Shown in pieces: positions 23,968-38,921 of a stretch of 64,000 nt of DNA. The notes below the pieces were generated by a model. That model was not told where the DNA came from. It saw only the letters and a program-made list of their open reading frames with translations, and ran no database searches. The DNA is from Chamaecrista fasciculata. Taxonomy: Eukaryota; Streptophyta; Magnoliopsida; Fabales; Fabaceae. How positions within the stretch are numbered: position 1 is the first letter of the stretch; every line of letters begins with the position of its first letter. The stretch spans positions 1 through 64,000 of the forward strand of contig QANZ01034347.1 in the NCBI GenBank assembly GCA_003254925.1. Direction: 5' to 3'. Position numbers and translations under genes: made by a program.

Positions 23968-25206
23968 TTTTTTTTTTTTAGTAGTGAACAAGGCCTAAAA
24001 AAAGATAATGACTTGATTTGTAACCTGATAAAAAAAATAAGGGACTATATCTGCACTTTGATATATAATGAGAGAGATTAATAATGAAATGGTTTGATGA
24101 TAAATTGATAATCCAAGAAAAAACTTGTTTATCTTTTATTAAATGTCAGGGTTAGACTTTACCGCGTCCACCAAGCGTTGCAATTTCATGTCCCTAACAT
24201 ATTAACTATTAACTATAATAAAAATATAAAAATATTTAAAATAACCATTTAAGATTTATAACTTAATCTGAAACACGTTTACCTCATTTTACCCCATTTT
24301 TAAGGTAGATAGACGAGTAAGGAGATAGAAATGGATTGTTGTTTACTATAAGCCTTTCTAAATGAAATAATTAGTGGGGTAATTTCAAAATTAGAGATGA
24401 TTATTTTCATTTTTTAAATGACCGCAAAGATAAAATATCTATATTATACTTTAGGTGATAGCATCTCCTAACATATTATAGTCTCAATTAGTTTTTGTTC
24501 CCACGTCCATGCATTAATATTGGATTAAATTGCATTAAGATCCTCAAAATTTTAGGTTAGGGGCAAAAGACCAATACCGAGTTTTAAAACTCAACAAACG
24601 GGAAACACATCCCCTTGAATGAACTCAAATCTTCTCCTTGATATTACACAAACAAAATTCGAGACAATGATAATACTTATTTAATGAACACGTTGCAAAT
24701 TATGCCGTTTAAACCCAAATATGAACCTGACCGAAAACATTATGGGTTTAAATATGACGATGTGTTAAAGATGTCCGACGTATAATAATAAATCTGTTAT
24801 ATATATATATGAATGATTTTTCCATCAATAAAAAATCATTCATTTTAGAATTTCTCTGAAACCCACCCAATACAAGCATAAAATTTTAACCGTTGGCAGA
24901 GTTAGGAACGTAATTTTTGATACCTTGCTCAAATTTGAACTAAAAAATAAAAATATATCTTATCGGTAATTAAATTATGACAGTCACTAAACAAAACGAG
25001 TATTTTTCTTTTTCTATTTCCTGTTTTTCTTTTTGGGTTTGGCTATGGCGTTACCCAAAATGGAGACAGATCTAGGTTTTTTTTATCCTGTTTTAAAATT
25101 TTGGGTTAGGCCCTTAATCTGACCAACTTCTGACAAAAAAAAAAAGCAAATACAAACGGCTAAACATAACAATCACTATTTATTGGACCAAGAAAAAAAA
25201 CACTAT

Positions 25207-28200
25207 TTAGAACCACTCAACCATGCATTTAGGATAGAAACCTTCACCAGCCGCGACATGATTCACAGCTAGTAGTTCTTTCTGAACTTTCCGTCTCTCG
25301 TAGAACACCGAGCATGAAATTGAAGTGCACTTTACACTACTTTCTAGAAGACTGTCCCCACCTCCACAATGTTGACATATCTACGAGTGAAAACAAAACT
25401 ACCATCAGTTATAAGAGACATAGTCACAAGTCATTAGGAAAAAAGGGATTTATGGTAATGAAAAAGAAAGAGTAACCAGTATACTTACAGCAACAAGATG
25501 TTGCATCTCTTGCTCCAACTTTGAAGTTTTACAAATCAAAGCTGTTGCAGCAGCCACACCATTTTCAGAACACTGTTCACATACACGGGCAGATGCCTGA
25601 ACCAGTCCACCGCACAGTATACAGTGTTTTGACATATAGTAAAAGTCAATTCTTGCTCGATGTAAATTTGGAGCCAAAGATTTCTTTGAATAGGCTTCTT
25701 TTACAGTACGGGGCATCTCTGAAAACCACTGGTACAGGTCAGCACCAACAAGCCCAAAAGCTCGCTGCAAAGCAGGTATTATTTGTTTAGTAATGTAATA
25801 TGTGTCATTGATTCTGAATGGGGAACCCAGTGCCAAAACTTCCAATGGATCCACAACCATATCAACCAAGCGGGCTCCAGGCTCTCCATGGATTACAACA
25901 TAAGGTACTCTCTCAGCATAACGTGGTTCTGCCCGAGGATCAACCCTCATTGCCTTAGTGGCTACAATTGCAGCTGGAGGTAGCGATGAGGTCCTTGCAC
26001 TGTAGCTACCCAATCGAACCTCTTTAGCAAAGATGAAGTCCTTAACGGTGGCTCTGCCTGAAAGAATCCTCTTCCACTGTCGTTGTACATAATTTCTCAC
26101 CTGCGTTTGGAAGAAAAAAATGGTGATGAATAGGAATCCAGACTAAACTAATATCGTAACTTGTCAACTAATCTTTAAGAATTACTTGAAACCTTGTTTG
26201 TATGCATTTACTCTTACCCAAAAAAGGTTGCCACTAACAATGAGGGAAAATAAGAGAGATTGTAAGGTATAGATGATGAATTTTTCACTAAGATCATTTC
26301 CGATAACAAAGCCTAGCATATACTAAGTGCGTGATTACAAGTAATTAATATTTCAGAAAATATAGTAATATAAAATACATGACAATGAAACTATTTACCA
26401 TGTTCCCTTGAGCTAACACTAAATAAAATAAACAAGCATTTATACCTCCAATAAATCCTGATGCTCAAAAAAGAGCCTCAAGGACTGTTCCATAATCTTT
26501 GCAACTGCACCACATGTGTCCCTACGAACTGTCTCAATACCTTTAGCATCAAAGATTGGCTCGGTTTGTTCGGGACTTTCATAACTGTAACCAACATAAC
26601 GCTTCTTAGTAAGGAGGAAACAAGGATGATAAACTTTCTCCAATTTCAGGGTGACAGGACTGGGATTCATAGCAGTGACAGCAGAAGCAATCTCACTCCC
26701 AATTTGGAAACATTCTTTAATAGTGCGTCCTTTAAGGAGCACAAACATGCTGCAGGAAAACAGCAACTGGTAAAGTAAGGACAATCATGAAGGAGAAAAT
26801 TGCGTGGCGTATGTTGTTGTAAATAAGAACACGAGGAACAAATACATTTTATTATCAAGGCTTTTCCAACTAATAGATTTAATATCAAAATCACGCATTT
26901 ACATCATCTAACAATCAGCAACAAGCATAAATACAAGTAAACATAAGGGAAACTTAAGAACATATGCTGTAGGTGCAGGACAGACCCACAGAAAAATCAA
27001 TTATTAAAACGTATTTAGAAATGCAATTTGCATAGGGAATTAATGAATTTTTAGTTATTTTAGGAAGTTCTAAGATATTAGGGTAAAAGCAGAATTTCAG
27101 GATGATATTATATGGGTTCAGAAAATTCTAGGAGATTACTTATCAATCATGTTACAATATTACTTTATAGCAGTAACAGAAAAAGATGCCCCAGAACAGA
27201 CCTGTGGGCACTTTTCTAACTTAAGATTTTAAGTGGAATAATGGAAACTCTTGACAAGAACCTTAGAGCTTCAATTCCAAACTCTTCATACATATAACTG
27301 CAGAAACTGATAACAAAAGGTCATTAAGATCTTTTTTAATAACCCTAACAAAAGGTCATTGCAAAACCCCTGAGTAAATCATAGCCATTAATTCGTTACA
27401 AAACCCAATATTAGTTGATTATTTTTTATATTATGTAACAGTCATTTTTTTTCTTCTGTTTGCAATTCTTTTGGGGTTTACATAGATAATAAATTTAGGA
27501 GACTTGGACTTCTATCCAAATCCCCACCACCCAGGCCAAGGTGGTAAACTCAGATGTTTCAAAACCCTGAACACTTAGTTTCTCTTGTTTCAATACCAGT
27601 TCCCCCGGTTTCTCAACCTTGTTAGTTACTAGGTGGCAAATGTGAGGTCTCTACAACGTGAACCCTAGTTCCCCTTCAATACCACACATTTCCTCAACCT
27701 AGTTAGTTACTAAGCTGATGTCTTTGCTATTATCTTACTGTCCTTCACATAACCACATAAAAATCTAATACAACCTAAATATACTTTGACATGCAGGATG
27801 ATAGAATAAAAAAAAACATTATTGGAAAAGTTTATATCTACAGTTACAGCAGACAGGGCATAAACTTAGAAATACTTCAAAGTGATACCTATCAGTATCT
27901 CCATAAATAACTTTAGCATTCCATTTTTTATTTAGATCGACAAATGATATAGCATTTTCCAGTGTGCGACGGCCACATTGAACAATACTGTCCGCAAGCT
28001 CCGCACAAGGCATTCGACCACTAAATCCAGCAGCAGTGTAGCCATATGTTACGTTTGATATAAGCTTCAAAGCAAGCTGTCTTGCATTAAATATCTGAAA
28101 GGAAGAATGTAGTACTTGTAAATTATGTTCTATATTATTCATGGTGGATGCAATGAAATGTTAAAACATACTAATATATAGATGTAGAAATAATCGATGT

Positions 28201-31200
28201 GTTCAAGAAGATAGAGCTAAAAGCTAACCAAAAATCATATCTACATGATTTTCACAATAATAGAATAAAAAAGGTGCAAGAGAATAGTAGAAGAAAATAA
28301 AACCAAATTCAAACTCATACCCTCTGAAGAACTTGCTGTGAAGGAGCCAACTTCTTCATTGCTTGTTTTACCATTATCCTTGTTGATAAAATTTCATCCA
28401 GTAAGCGTGGGAGTATACCTTGGCGAACCTGTATGACTATGATTAATATTACTTCATTCTCTCAGTCTCCTTGAAAAGGCTATTATCATAACATTAAATA
28501 GTTACAGTACAGGATTTGCATAGAAATAATGCAATGCATGTCTTGAGACAATGATCAGCTGAACAGAATCTAGCCACATATAAAAACTAAAATTGCACTA
28601 CTCCAAACCTACTGTTTTGTAAGGGTCCTTTTGTATCATGTGAGTCCATAATACCATTAACCACACAACAAAATATGATTCAGATAGGAGTCAGTCCAGA
28701 CCACTCAATAGTCAACAAAGATAAGTAAAATCACCTTGGAAGGAACAAACATGGCGCCATTTGGAGTGTACAATATCTGATCTTTCAAATTCTTCAAAAC
28801 ATGCTGCTCTGGTGAAAATGAACTAACCCCAAGTGTGTTTGCCTTTGACGGGACAACTTTCCCAAGGCAAGTACAGAAGCAAAGGTTGTATGCAATTATC
28901 ATAGACGGATATAAAGACTGAAAGTCAAATACAATAACAGGGTCTGAATAAAATCCGGACTCTGGTTCCATTACAAGGGGCAGGCACTCCATGGCAGGTT
29001 GAGAAGCAACCTGAATGAAACAGTTATGTGTTGTTAACTGCTTAGGAACAAACATGGATATTAATAAGAAGACATTTTGTTTTTCATTTTTATCATTAAA
29101 ATTATATATATAAATATATATATGTAAAATCATAAATAGTATTCTCATTTCATTGTGCTTGCTGTGATGTTTTGTTATCAGGGAGTTTCTTACACACAAA
29201 CATATGTTCAATGTCAAACAGCTAGACAGAATGAGAAAGCGGCAAGGGATAATAAATTCACAAATGGCGTCGAGTCACATGTTAGGGAAGGGGAATATAT
29301 AAAAGAGCACCAAAACAAACTTGTAGCATAAGATAGTTTATGATAGGATCAGACAGACAAGTCAAATCATAGCACCATTAAGTATTCACAAGTAGAAAAG
29401 GTGAGATGGAAATTTTGTGGGAACCTGTTGAGTGCCAGGAGAGATAGCAAGATAGTTTTGTGTATGTGCCAACCTCAGAAACATGGATTCAACACGATAT
29501 TGTGAACCTCTGGAGAGAACAGAAAAAAAATCTATGCCAAAAATTCGAGCAAGTTCTGATGTTCGATTTACCTACATAAATATAATGAGTTTGGTCACTG
29601 CCAATAACAAAACAAAAACAAAAGAAACCGATTTGATATATTAGTACTAATAAAGCTAATTAACGAACCATAAAATCAAAAATACATTTTCTGTCTACAA
29701 TAGCCTGGTCTGAAGAGGCAAAAATAAAATATTTTACTAAATAGAAATAGTTTGGTCTTGACAACAAAAAGAGTTCTACAATCCTACTGATCTCTACATT
29801 CTCATTCTTCCGCAACCTTCTATTAATGACCTGGCAACCATCTAAATCAATTCTTTGGGTAAAAGAAGAAATATTAGTATTTATTAGATAGGAAGGACAA
29901 AAAGCAAGTTAAAATGAGGATGAGGCTGAGGTGGCCTCATTGACAATGACATCAAAGAAAGAATTTCCACAATGACCATTAGCCCAAAAGAAATTAGATA
30001 ATAAAACTAGCAAGAGAAGTTCGAACATATTCTGACATTCCAATGCACCTTCTAAGCTGTGAAAAATGATAGAGCAACATAAGTAGGCCATCCAATCTAT
30101 GTGCATTAAAGACTCGCTTTAAAGTCAAAATGCTATCATACCATATCAAGCTGGCTTAATATCTCAAGATTCAGCTTTGCTCTCTCAGCAATATATTTGA
30201 CACATTTATATCTTGCCCGTCCAGGACCACTAGAAAACCATTTTGTCAGCACCTTGCAGTGAATTGAAGGAACTTTCCGTCTTAATACAGCTTCTGCTAC
30301 TGATTCAACTGAGTACAAATTGAGCTTAACTTCACCACGGATCAGGCGCCATATATTAAGGACAATTCTGCCACCAACATGAACTCCACTTGCATGTGTT
30401 CGTCCCCATTCATCCTCGATTATTGAACTTTCTTGTGCACAATCATCTGCACTAGATATATCAGGAATGGCAGGCTCCAATATATCTTTCTCAGAAGTTC
30501 CTATACCTTCAGATGCAATCCAAGACTCAGATGGGGTACGTGATAAACTATTGAGTAATCCTAAACCAAGATGTGAAGATCTTTCTGCTAAAAAACCAAT
30601 AGAACCCCCTTGGATATCCCAACCCATTAAAATATCTGGGTCAGAAGAAGACACAATCTTAATAAATTTTTTTAGCAAGTGCTTTTCATCATTAAAGACC
30701 AACACCTTGCAGCCCGATATACCATCAAAACTTCTGCAAACAAACGATAAATAAACATGGATAACAATTTTGGAAATATATTACAAGGTTCGAACACAAA
30801 TAAGATATATAGTACCCATACATGACGCGTAGAGGTTAAAAACCCCAAAAAACCAATCAGTAAAAGAAAAAGAATCATTTGCCACACAAAGTAATATCCC
30901 ATACCTTTGACAAGGTTCAAGTTTACTGCACAAAAGGACAAGAACTTCAACTGCAGTATCACTATCACTTTGAAAGCCAAGAGCTACAATGTTTATGGCA
31001 TCAAATCTAGGATCAGGTAAAAGCTCTCCCCTTGATTCTGCAAGAACCTGCCAGCCATGCAATCAAGTCAGACCAATGATAGTGATACTCAAAAGATGGT
31101 AAAACACAAGAAAATAAAAAAAGTTTTTGACCTTGTCGACGATTTTATTTAAACAAGCAACAAAAGCCAAAAAATTATTCCAAAGTATAATCAATATCAT

Positions 31201-34200
31201 TAAAAGTACAGGATGTCATTAAAAAAAAATATGCATGACAGTACAGAAGCAGTCAACTTAAAAATTATGACCATAAAATATCTGACAACAGTAATTAACA
31301 GAAACTTCATCCAAAGAAAAAATTAACTTGGTTGGTTATTGAGTTATCACCATCATTAGATAACCAGAAACAATAATGGGAGCAGTGATATGATTGCTTT
31401 TGTAGGTATTTTTATATCTGTTACCATAATAGTAGCTTCTGATTCTAAGAGTATGGTTGGTAAAAGTTGTTCTACTCCAACAGCCTAACATGTAAACTCA
31501 AAAGACATCAAAGAATTAAGAGATACACACAATCTGAAGACAGAATAAAATTAAGTTCGTTCTATCACCGATACCTCTATACTAAGTAATGTCAATTGCT
31601 GTCCACAACCAATACTTGCAGGGTCTCGAAATCCAATTTGACTTAGAGGAGTAGACCTTGATTTTCTATCAGGGCCTGATATCTGAGAAATATCTTGTGA
31701 GCCATCCAGGCATGGTTTGATTCCTTCTAATTGTTCTCCACTGCATGGTTTGATTCCTTCTATTTGTTCTCCACTAATGCATGGCGGCTTCTTTTTAGAA
31801 TCAGCATCTTGGTCAAGCTTAGACATAAAATCAGGTCTTATAGAGCATTCAGGCACATCGTTGTTCTTCGCAATAGTTTCTTGAAGCATTTGATCTGGAA
31901 CTCTTATCATAGTAAGCAAGTGCAAAGAAAAATAAAAAAAAAAATGGCTAAATGATCTTTCAAGGAGTTTCAATAATCTCAATCCCAATTTGAAATTTAA
32001 AATTTTGTTCCAATATGAAAGCAGTATACAAATCAGATATGAAGGCTCAACAAATATTACTTTTTAACTAATTTGACTTTCCAAGCATTTTTTAATCCAT
32101 ATATTTGAAATGCACATATGTTTTAACTAATATACCTCTCTCATCACAAAGCCATCTCTGAACACTTCCCACAGGAGGAGGCAAGATTCTGGGTTTCAAT
32201 AGGAATAGGTAAGAACCATCATTTTGGTAGTGAGTTGCAACACGCTCAGTCCAAGTTTCCACCCCTTTTTGGGAAATCCCAGCAGAATATGGAATAAAAT
32301 CATCCAGACATTTCCCTTTAAGCAACAAGACATAAGCTGATGAGAAGCTTCATCAAATAGGCAACAGAATCAGACTGAAGAAAATGAATCAAAAAAGAAA
32401 AATACTAAAACCAAGGGTAAACTTCATCAAAAACCCAAGTTTAGTAGATAAAAAATAATTGGTGTTATTGCCACTTAAGGCTCAGTTAGTTCATCAACTG
32501 GTCAACATCTGAAAGATAAATGAAATAACATCACAAAATGGAAGTCCCCCATACCAAGAGGAGTCCTTGAGCAAAAATATAAAGCAGCGGCAGACTTTAG
32601 CTAATTACCCAAAATTAACAAATCATAATCCTATTTCTAGTTTTCCAAACCCAGGTGGCTGCTTAAATTCAGTCCTTTACATATTTCGCTTTTAAGCACT
32701 AAATACCAGGTGCACCCTCAGAATGGCAGGTTCTATGCCCCACAATTTTTTTTTTAAAAAAAAGACTAACTAATGGAATATAAACTAGCATAATGGAGGA
32801 TTGCTTGTTTAATAATAGGAATGAGATTGAATCCCACCTTTGGCAGAAAAAAACAGATACATAAAGAAATCACAGAAACCAAAAGCAATGAGTTTAAGGC
32901 AAACGTTCAACCTAACAATTCATCACAGCTTTCCTCATCCAAATGCAAATGGGTGTTAGAGGCAGGTGGCAAGATTGGATTACTTTCAGGATTCCTATCT
33001 GCCATGGGAGTTGTCTTGCTTATGGTTGATATCATGTTATCACTCACCAAATCATGATCAATGGCTTCTGAGTCAACAGTCTCAGAAAATCCCAAATTTT
33101 CTTCAGGTTTCTTCTCATTTTTCACACATGACAATAATTGCATGCTACCTGCAGTTTTCATGCCTGCGACATTTTCATGAGATTTCGCTTGAACATGCTG
33201 CTTGTAAGATTGTTTTCCATTAGAACATGTATATATGCAATTACTTTTGCCAGACACTACATTCGCAAAAGAAGAGCTCTGTACACCACCCAAAGTTGTA
33301 GAATCAATTTGCCCAGAGTTGTCAGGAGCCTTGATCCCAATTTGCGGAACATCAATAAAGGGATCAAATTTCTCGGAATAGGTATCAGAAGCTGCAGTTT
33401 GTACATATGTTGGACCAAAATCAAATGTTTTTTCATTGGGAGCCTCAGAGTAATCAGTACAATCAGTAGAGTGAAACTTTTTAGGCTTATACAGGCCCAG
33501 TCCTGTAGGCATAAAACAAGAATCTCCACCTGAGGAGTTCATCAATATTGCACTTGCTTCCAAACCATCCATTTTGGGCTCACCAAAATGTTCATCTTTC
33601 AGCACGCTACCCTGCAAACAACTATCACTGCTGGCTACAAGGGGCAGTTTTCCCTTCACTAAGTAATCATGATTGGTTAATTTAAGATCACAGTTCTTCT
33701 GGACTTCTGTTTCTCCATCAGTTTCCCGTGTTCTCAAACCCAATTGGCTTTTCCAAAGGCATGTTTTCTGTTTTTCATCTCTGTCTAAAAAAGGCTTTTT
33801 AATTATTTCAGACTCACTATCAGCTTGCTCAACTCGATGGCATCTCTTTCTCCTCATCAAGTCCCGCACTGAGCAATTAACCAATGCATGCTTTTTTTTT
33901 AAGTCCGAAGCAACTTTACCCTCACTCTTTATCTCACAAGCACCATTCCCAATCTCATATCTGGTCAAGTAATCTGATCCAGCAGAATTTCCACTATCAC
34001 TTTTAAATGGAGGAGCAACATGTAAACTAGCATGTTTGACACTGTTATGGGTCATGGAAAGTGACAAAGATCCCCATACATTATCACTGCCACCTTTACT
34101 AAGAGTACTTGTGTTAGTATTCTGCAGGACATGGTGCTCCGAAGGCCTTCTGCTTTCAGTCATTTTGTCAATTGCAAATGAATTTCCAACTGAACTGGCA

Positions 34201-37200
34201 CATGGGTTTGAAAATTCATCATCACCAGAACCATCAACTTGGGGAATCACATTGTTTGATGAAGACTCTAAAAGACCATCAAGATTTGAAGAAAAAGGAG
34301 ACTTTTTCTTTGATGACTCCAACTCAATTGAATCTAGAATATCCTGACACTCTTTTTGGGATTCACTCTCATAATCCATATTAGCTTTCTCCAGCACCTT
34401 ATCAATTGTTGTAGCAGGCAACAATGGGCTCAAAATGGTTTCACGGATAAGTTCATCATCAGAGTTTATATCCTCTGCAGCTTGAGAATTTGCAAGCCAA
34501 TTTAGGAGATTCAGTGCTTCCCTTTCTGATGCCTGAAAAACAGGAAATACAGATAAGCAAGGAAAAATTTGAAAAACAGTTGAACTTTCAACAAACCCCA
34601 TTGTATCATAAAAGGAGAACCATAGTTCCATGACAAATCTAAAGAAATCTGTTTAGCTCCATTAGGTTCTTCTTCTGCAGATATTGAGTGTAGATGGGAA
34701 TTCTAAAAAAAGCACAAACACTAATTTTCTTGTTCTTTAAAAGGCCATATTATAGAATGTTCATAACTCGCTATATAAATACAGTAAAAGTTTCAAAAAA
34801 ATATAAAGACTACAAATATATGAAACAAACTATTTTTCAAAGGAATAGTATAAGTGAAATTTTCCATCATAAAGAAAGCACAAAATGCAATTTTTTTGGA
34901 CCCCAAAGTTCTGAGTTATACTCAATTGTCTTTAAAATCTTCTAGTTGTCAATTTCATTCTAATGTTTACTAATGTGTACCACTAGCAAAGCAAGATCTA
35001 GGAGATGCAAGGAAAAAAATACTTTTACTTGGCAAAAGAATTAAAGTAATTTTTCATAAACTCCAATATAGAAGTTTCAAATATACTATCTAGTTTACTG
35101 ATGTGCACCACAATCAACACAAGATCTAAGAGATTAAAGGGTTTAGGGGTGAAAAATGAGAAGTTACAATTGATCCTTCTGATTGAATCCTTCAAGGGAT
35201 ACTGGTACATCCGAAGAAACTATCCCTGAAAACAAAATTTTCTAGACAAAGAAATAAATATGGCTACTCTAAGTGGGATGGAGTGGCACTGTGGGAGAAA
35301 GAATATTTATAATTAACAAGGACAAAAGACATACATTAAAGGGAGAGAACACATAAATACAAACAATCAACATAACATTTAACACTACTACAATATCTCA
35401 ACTGCTGAAGACATCTCAATAAAGAAGTAAGAATCTTCATCAAATGTCATGTTAATTTTTTATTTGTTAAACAAAAACCGGGGAAAAAAGAAGAAAAAAC
35501 TATTGCCTTTATCTCCCGAGTTCCAATCAAATCAGATGATTGCATTTCATCAACACTCGACAATCTGAGACCTGCATCAATCCGTTCCTCATGCAATTTG
35601 GCACCTTCACATAGTGAAGCTGGTGGCGATGCTGAGCCTATTATGTCTGTTTCTCTGCAAGTTGAAAAATTGCCAATAGTGATGTTTGGCTTATCATTCA
35701 AGACTAACAATACATCCCGTAGGTAACAATGGCTAAATACAAACCTTAGTTCCTTATCCAAAGGGGTAAAAAATGAACAGGCTTCAGCTTCACTGCACAG
35801 TTCAATAATTATTCTCTCAAAGTCAAAACCAGCTGAGAGAGTTTTCAGAACAACTCCTGGCAGTTGTTTGCCAGGATCAGGAGGCATGGTAGTCTCATGT
35901 ATCCCAGTCCTTTCTTGCTGCTCCTGAAACATTATAGAGTAATTAAGCAAGTTGATTCAAGCAGAGAACATGTAAAATCAACATAAAGGAAGACAACTCG
36001 AAAATTTACCTTCCAGATTGGAATAAGAGACTGAACCATTTGCACATCTGAGGAGGTTTGTGAGAGGGATGAATACATTTTGAACTTCTGATTAAGAATG
36101 TCTGCGAAACCAGACTATGTCAATAACTTCCTACAATAACCCTATTATTTAAGTATATATATATCCACATGTGTGTTTGTGTTCATATCGCAATATGGTT
36201 GTACAAACCATCTACAGATGCATCACCCTCCAGTTCACATGTGCTTTGACGTATAGGACAATGAGCCTCTCGATCTAATGAAACGCCCAATTCACATGGA
36301 GGTTGCCACATCCAATCAAATGAGATCGTGGACGATGTCCAAATTGCTGACCCTAAACATGCATCACCCTCTGGATCTGCCTAATGAAAAGATTATGTTA
36401 TCAATTATAAACATCCAAAGGAACATTATAAAATTAGAAAACACAATTTGGTAGGTAAAACAGAGGAAGAATCTAGGATAATTAAGTTTCAAAACATGTA
36501 AGTCAGCACACCACTCTCTGTGGGCTATTAAAATTCAATTTCTCGTGAGAAGAATCTGGTATGGGATGGCGGAACTTCATCTTTGATAGGTGCAAATGAC
36601 CCATGCCATACAAGTTATAGTCAACCTAACAAAAAGAGAGAACTAATATTGTTACAAACATGAGAGAATGGGCAATTAATGATTATATAGCTGCTTGAAT
36701 GCAAAATAAATAGAACACCATTGTGTTTAGATCTTGGAGTGCAAAAATATCAATCCGTTTAATTTTAATTAGTGAATAGAGAGTAAATATAATAATTTAA
36801 AAAGTTTCAACAACTACACACAAACCATAACTTCCTTTTTTTTTTTAAATTAAGTTTTATATGTTAGAGATAACATAAGACCAAATAGAGCCTAGGAATA
36901 AATGTTATAACATCCAAGCACATGGCTTGCAGAACAGTTTCTGTCCGTGTCAATTAGAAACCCATGCAAGGTACTCTAGCCATATGATCAGGAAAAAGCA
37001 AACATAAAATTGGACTAACCAAAATAAGCAGGCAAGTATAGCCAGCAAAAAGAACTTATTTAATCACAAAAATCACTTTACCATGTTCAATTACTACAGT
37101 AGAGTTCAATTACTACTAATACATTTCAGTTTGAATAGTCCATACCAGAAACTGAAGAATAAAGGGAATATGTGATTCATAGGGTTGTAAGCTTTTGTCA

Positions 37201-38921
37201 AGAACTGCACCAGCCTGAAAAAGATATAAAAGCTTAATCTTTGTTGCACTGCATGAAAATAATGTATTTTTCTTGAAATATTTTCACTGCTTCTAAGTTC
37301 TCATTATACCAAAAGTAGATTAGCAGCGCGGGAGACATCTTGTGGATGATATCTTAAAAATTCTGTCAAGGCTTCCAATTTCCAATAATATAATCATGTT
37401 ATCATCTAACCTTTTACAAACCAAGGTCATATCCAGGCATGTGCCACTACATGTCATTACTTAAAAATAAAAGACAAAAAAAATCAGGATACAGATATAT
37501 TTTAACAAACAACTCCTCTGATGAATGATAACCATAAAATCTCTTTGCTCTTACAAGGCTGCAGCCATGTACATACTGTCTCATCGAACCAATGCTGCCT
37601 TTAAGCTGTACAAGTTGGAAAAAGCTAGCTAAATTCTCATTTATAATATTACAGCTATAGCAATGAATACATAATAACATACAATAGAGAGATCAAACTC
37701 AATCTAATTCAGTCAATGTTACCTTCAAGGCTTTCTCAAGAGAAGCAGACACCTTCAATATATAGGAATCTCCTACATAATATAAAGAAAAATAAATAAA
37801 ATCCAGGTGTTTGACCACTAAACAGTGTCTAAAATACGTTAAAGGCATGAATACTGAAGAAAATTTTGACAATTTATAAGCATAAACAAGAATAATTGAA
37901 ATAGTTCAGTACTCCAACTTGTAGGACATTATCAGATGGAACATGAAGAGCAGCAACATACACTACACTTATCAGATGGCTGAAACAAAAATAAGTACAG
38001 AACAAAGACAGAATAAATGCTTAAGACAAAGTATTCTGCTAACTTAATGCACTTTCCCAAAAGTCCTGCTTCTGAACTTTCTCTTACCTTCTTGATCTGG
38101 TTGAAGAGGTATATCTGCACATGGCACATACATGTAGGGAAAAGCCTACAGGAATAATAATATGATATATTAGCCATAATGTGTCATAAGATAATGTAAT
38201 TGTAACCTTTCAATAAAATTGAATAATACCAAGAGAAATGGTAAGATCAAGTGAATATAATTCTCATAATGTATTTAGGAAAGAGACAACGTGTGCTACC
38301 AATTGTCAATATTGTTAATCACTGAATTTAACAACCTCGGATAGTTGTCTGTCTTACCCGATGTATGTGCAAGCAAGTTTTCTGCCCGGCGGGAGTAGAA
38401 CCATATATTCTTATAACAGGAACCTCTTCAACATTTCCACCTTCATGTATTTAAAAAAAAAGTAGAAGCATTTGCGTGAGAAAACAGAATCGCAAAATAG
38501 AAGTTTCGTTGCCTCCGAAAATGAAACTATAAAACACAATAACTTGTTCAACACATGAAAGTACTGTACAATATAGAATAATAAACTATGGAACTCCAAA
38601 TGGCAGAAATAAACCCTAGATCGGCATATGTCATTGTTTCTTCGTAACTGATATTACTTGTTGCCTAAACTGTGCTATTCGTTTCACTTGAGCGTCGCTC
38701 GAGGCTCACACTCTACTTTCTTCGCAAATCACATAGGACTCAGTTATAAGATAGTTATAGTCACTATTACAACAAAGACGAGGAAATTAGGGTGAATCTA
38801 TCATCGTACCATGGAAGTTACTGTAACAGATATCCATGCCTGGGATCGGCGGCGCCATGTAGTAATCGATGGAAACAATCCGAACGCTCAACATTTTCGA
38901 ATCACTCTGTGAGTCCGCCAT
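25207..38921 (-). CDS. REV3: DNA polymerase zeta catalytic subunit REV3
   Basis: Twenty-four exons (minus): 38921-38810, 38440-38358, 38145-38088, 37772-37723, 37605-37493, 37352-37310, 37214-37146, 36625-36512, 36380-36209, 36101-36010, 35923-35745, 35654-35501, 34532-32912, 32315-32136, 31894-31575, 31047-30905, 30733-30142, 29571-29425, 29010-28735, 28428-28321, 28094-27889, 26749-26446, 26100-25489, 25380-25207. They give 1973 residues, slightly longer than remembered for Arabidopsis REV3. This is the B-family translesion polymerase, nuclear, acting with REV7. Motif A is DFQSLYPS (1443-1450), motif [12 protein letters not shown] (1552-1562) and motif C YGDTDS (1606-1611). C-terminal zinc-type CysA: C1872, C1875, C1886, C1889. 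CysB, the likely 4Fe-4S site: C1918, C1921, C1934, C1939. Exon 13 (1621 bp) encodes a long, poorly conserved linker. The exon 8 donor is ambiguous (36512 or 3 bp earlier) and the exon 12 donor is weak. Confidence 0.93.
31711..31776 (-). repeat. In-frame 33-bp tandem duplication inside REV3 exon 15
   Basis: Two adjacent 33-bp units (31711-31743, 31744-31776) differ at only two positions and encode an 11-residue repeat containing EGIKPC. The frame is kept. It lies in the variable linker upstream of the polymerase core. Confidence 0.9.

Larger units (their letters stand above)
22920..25206. other. Intergenic region: ALY promoter side and REV3 3' side
   Basis: Contains the presumed ALY promoter (above about 22920), a microsatellite and an assembly gap (listed separately), and the REV3 3' UTR near 25206. 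AT-rich with no recognisable gene. A fragment near 24535-24600 (ATTGCATTAAGATCCTCAAA) resembles one arm of a degraded repeat. Confidence 0.45.
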
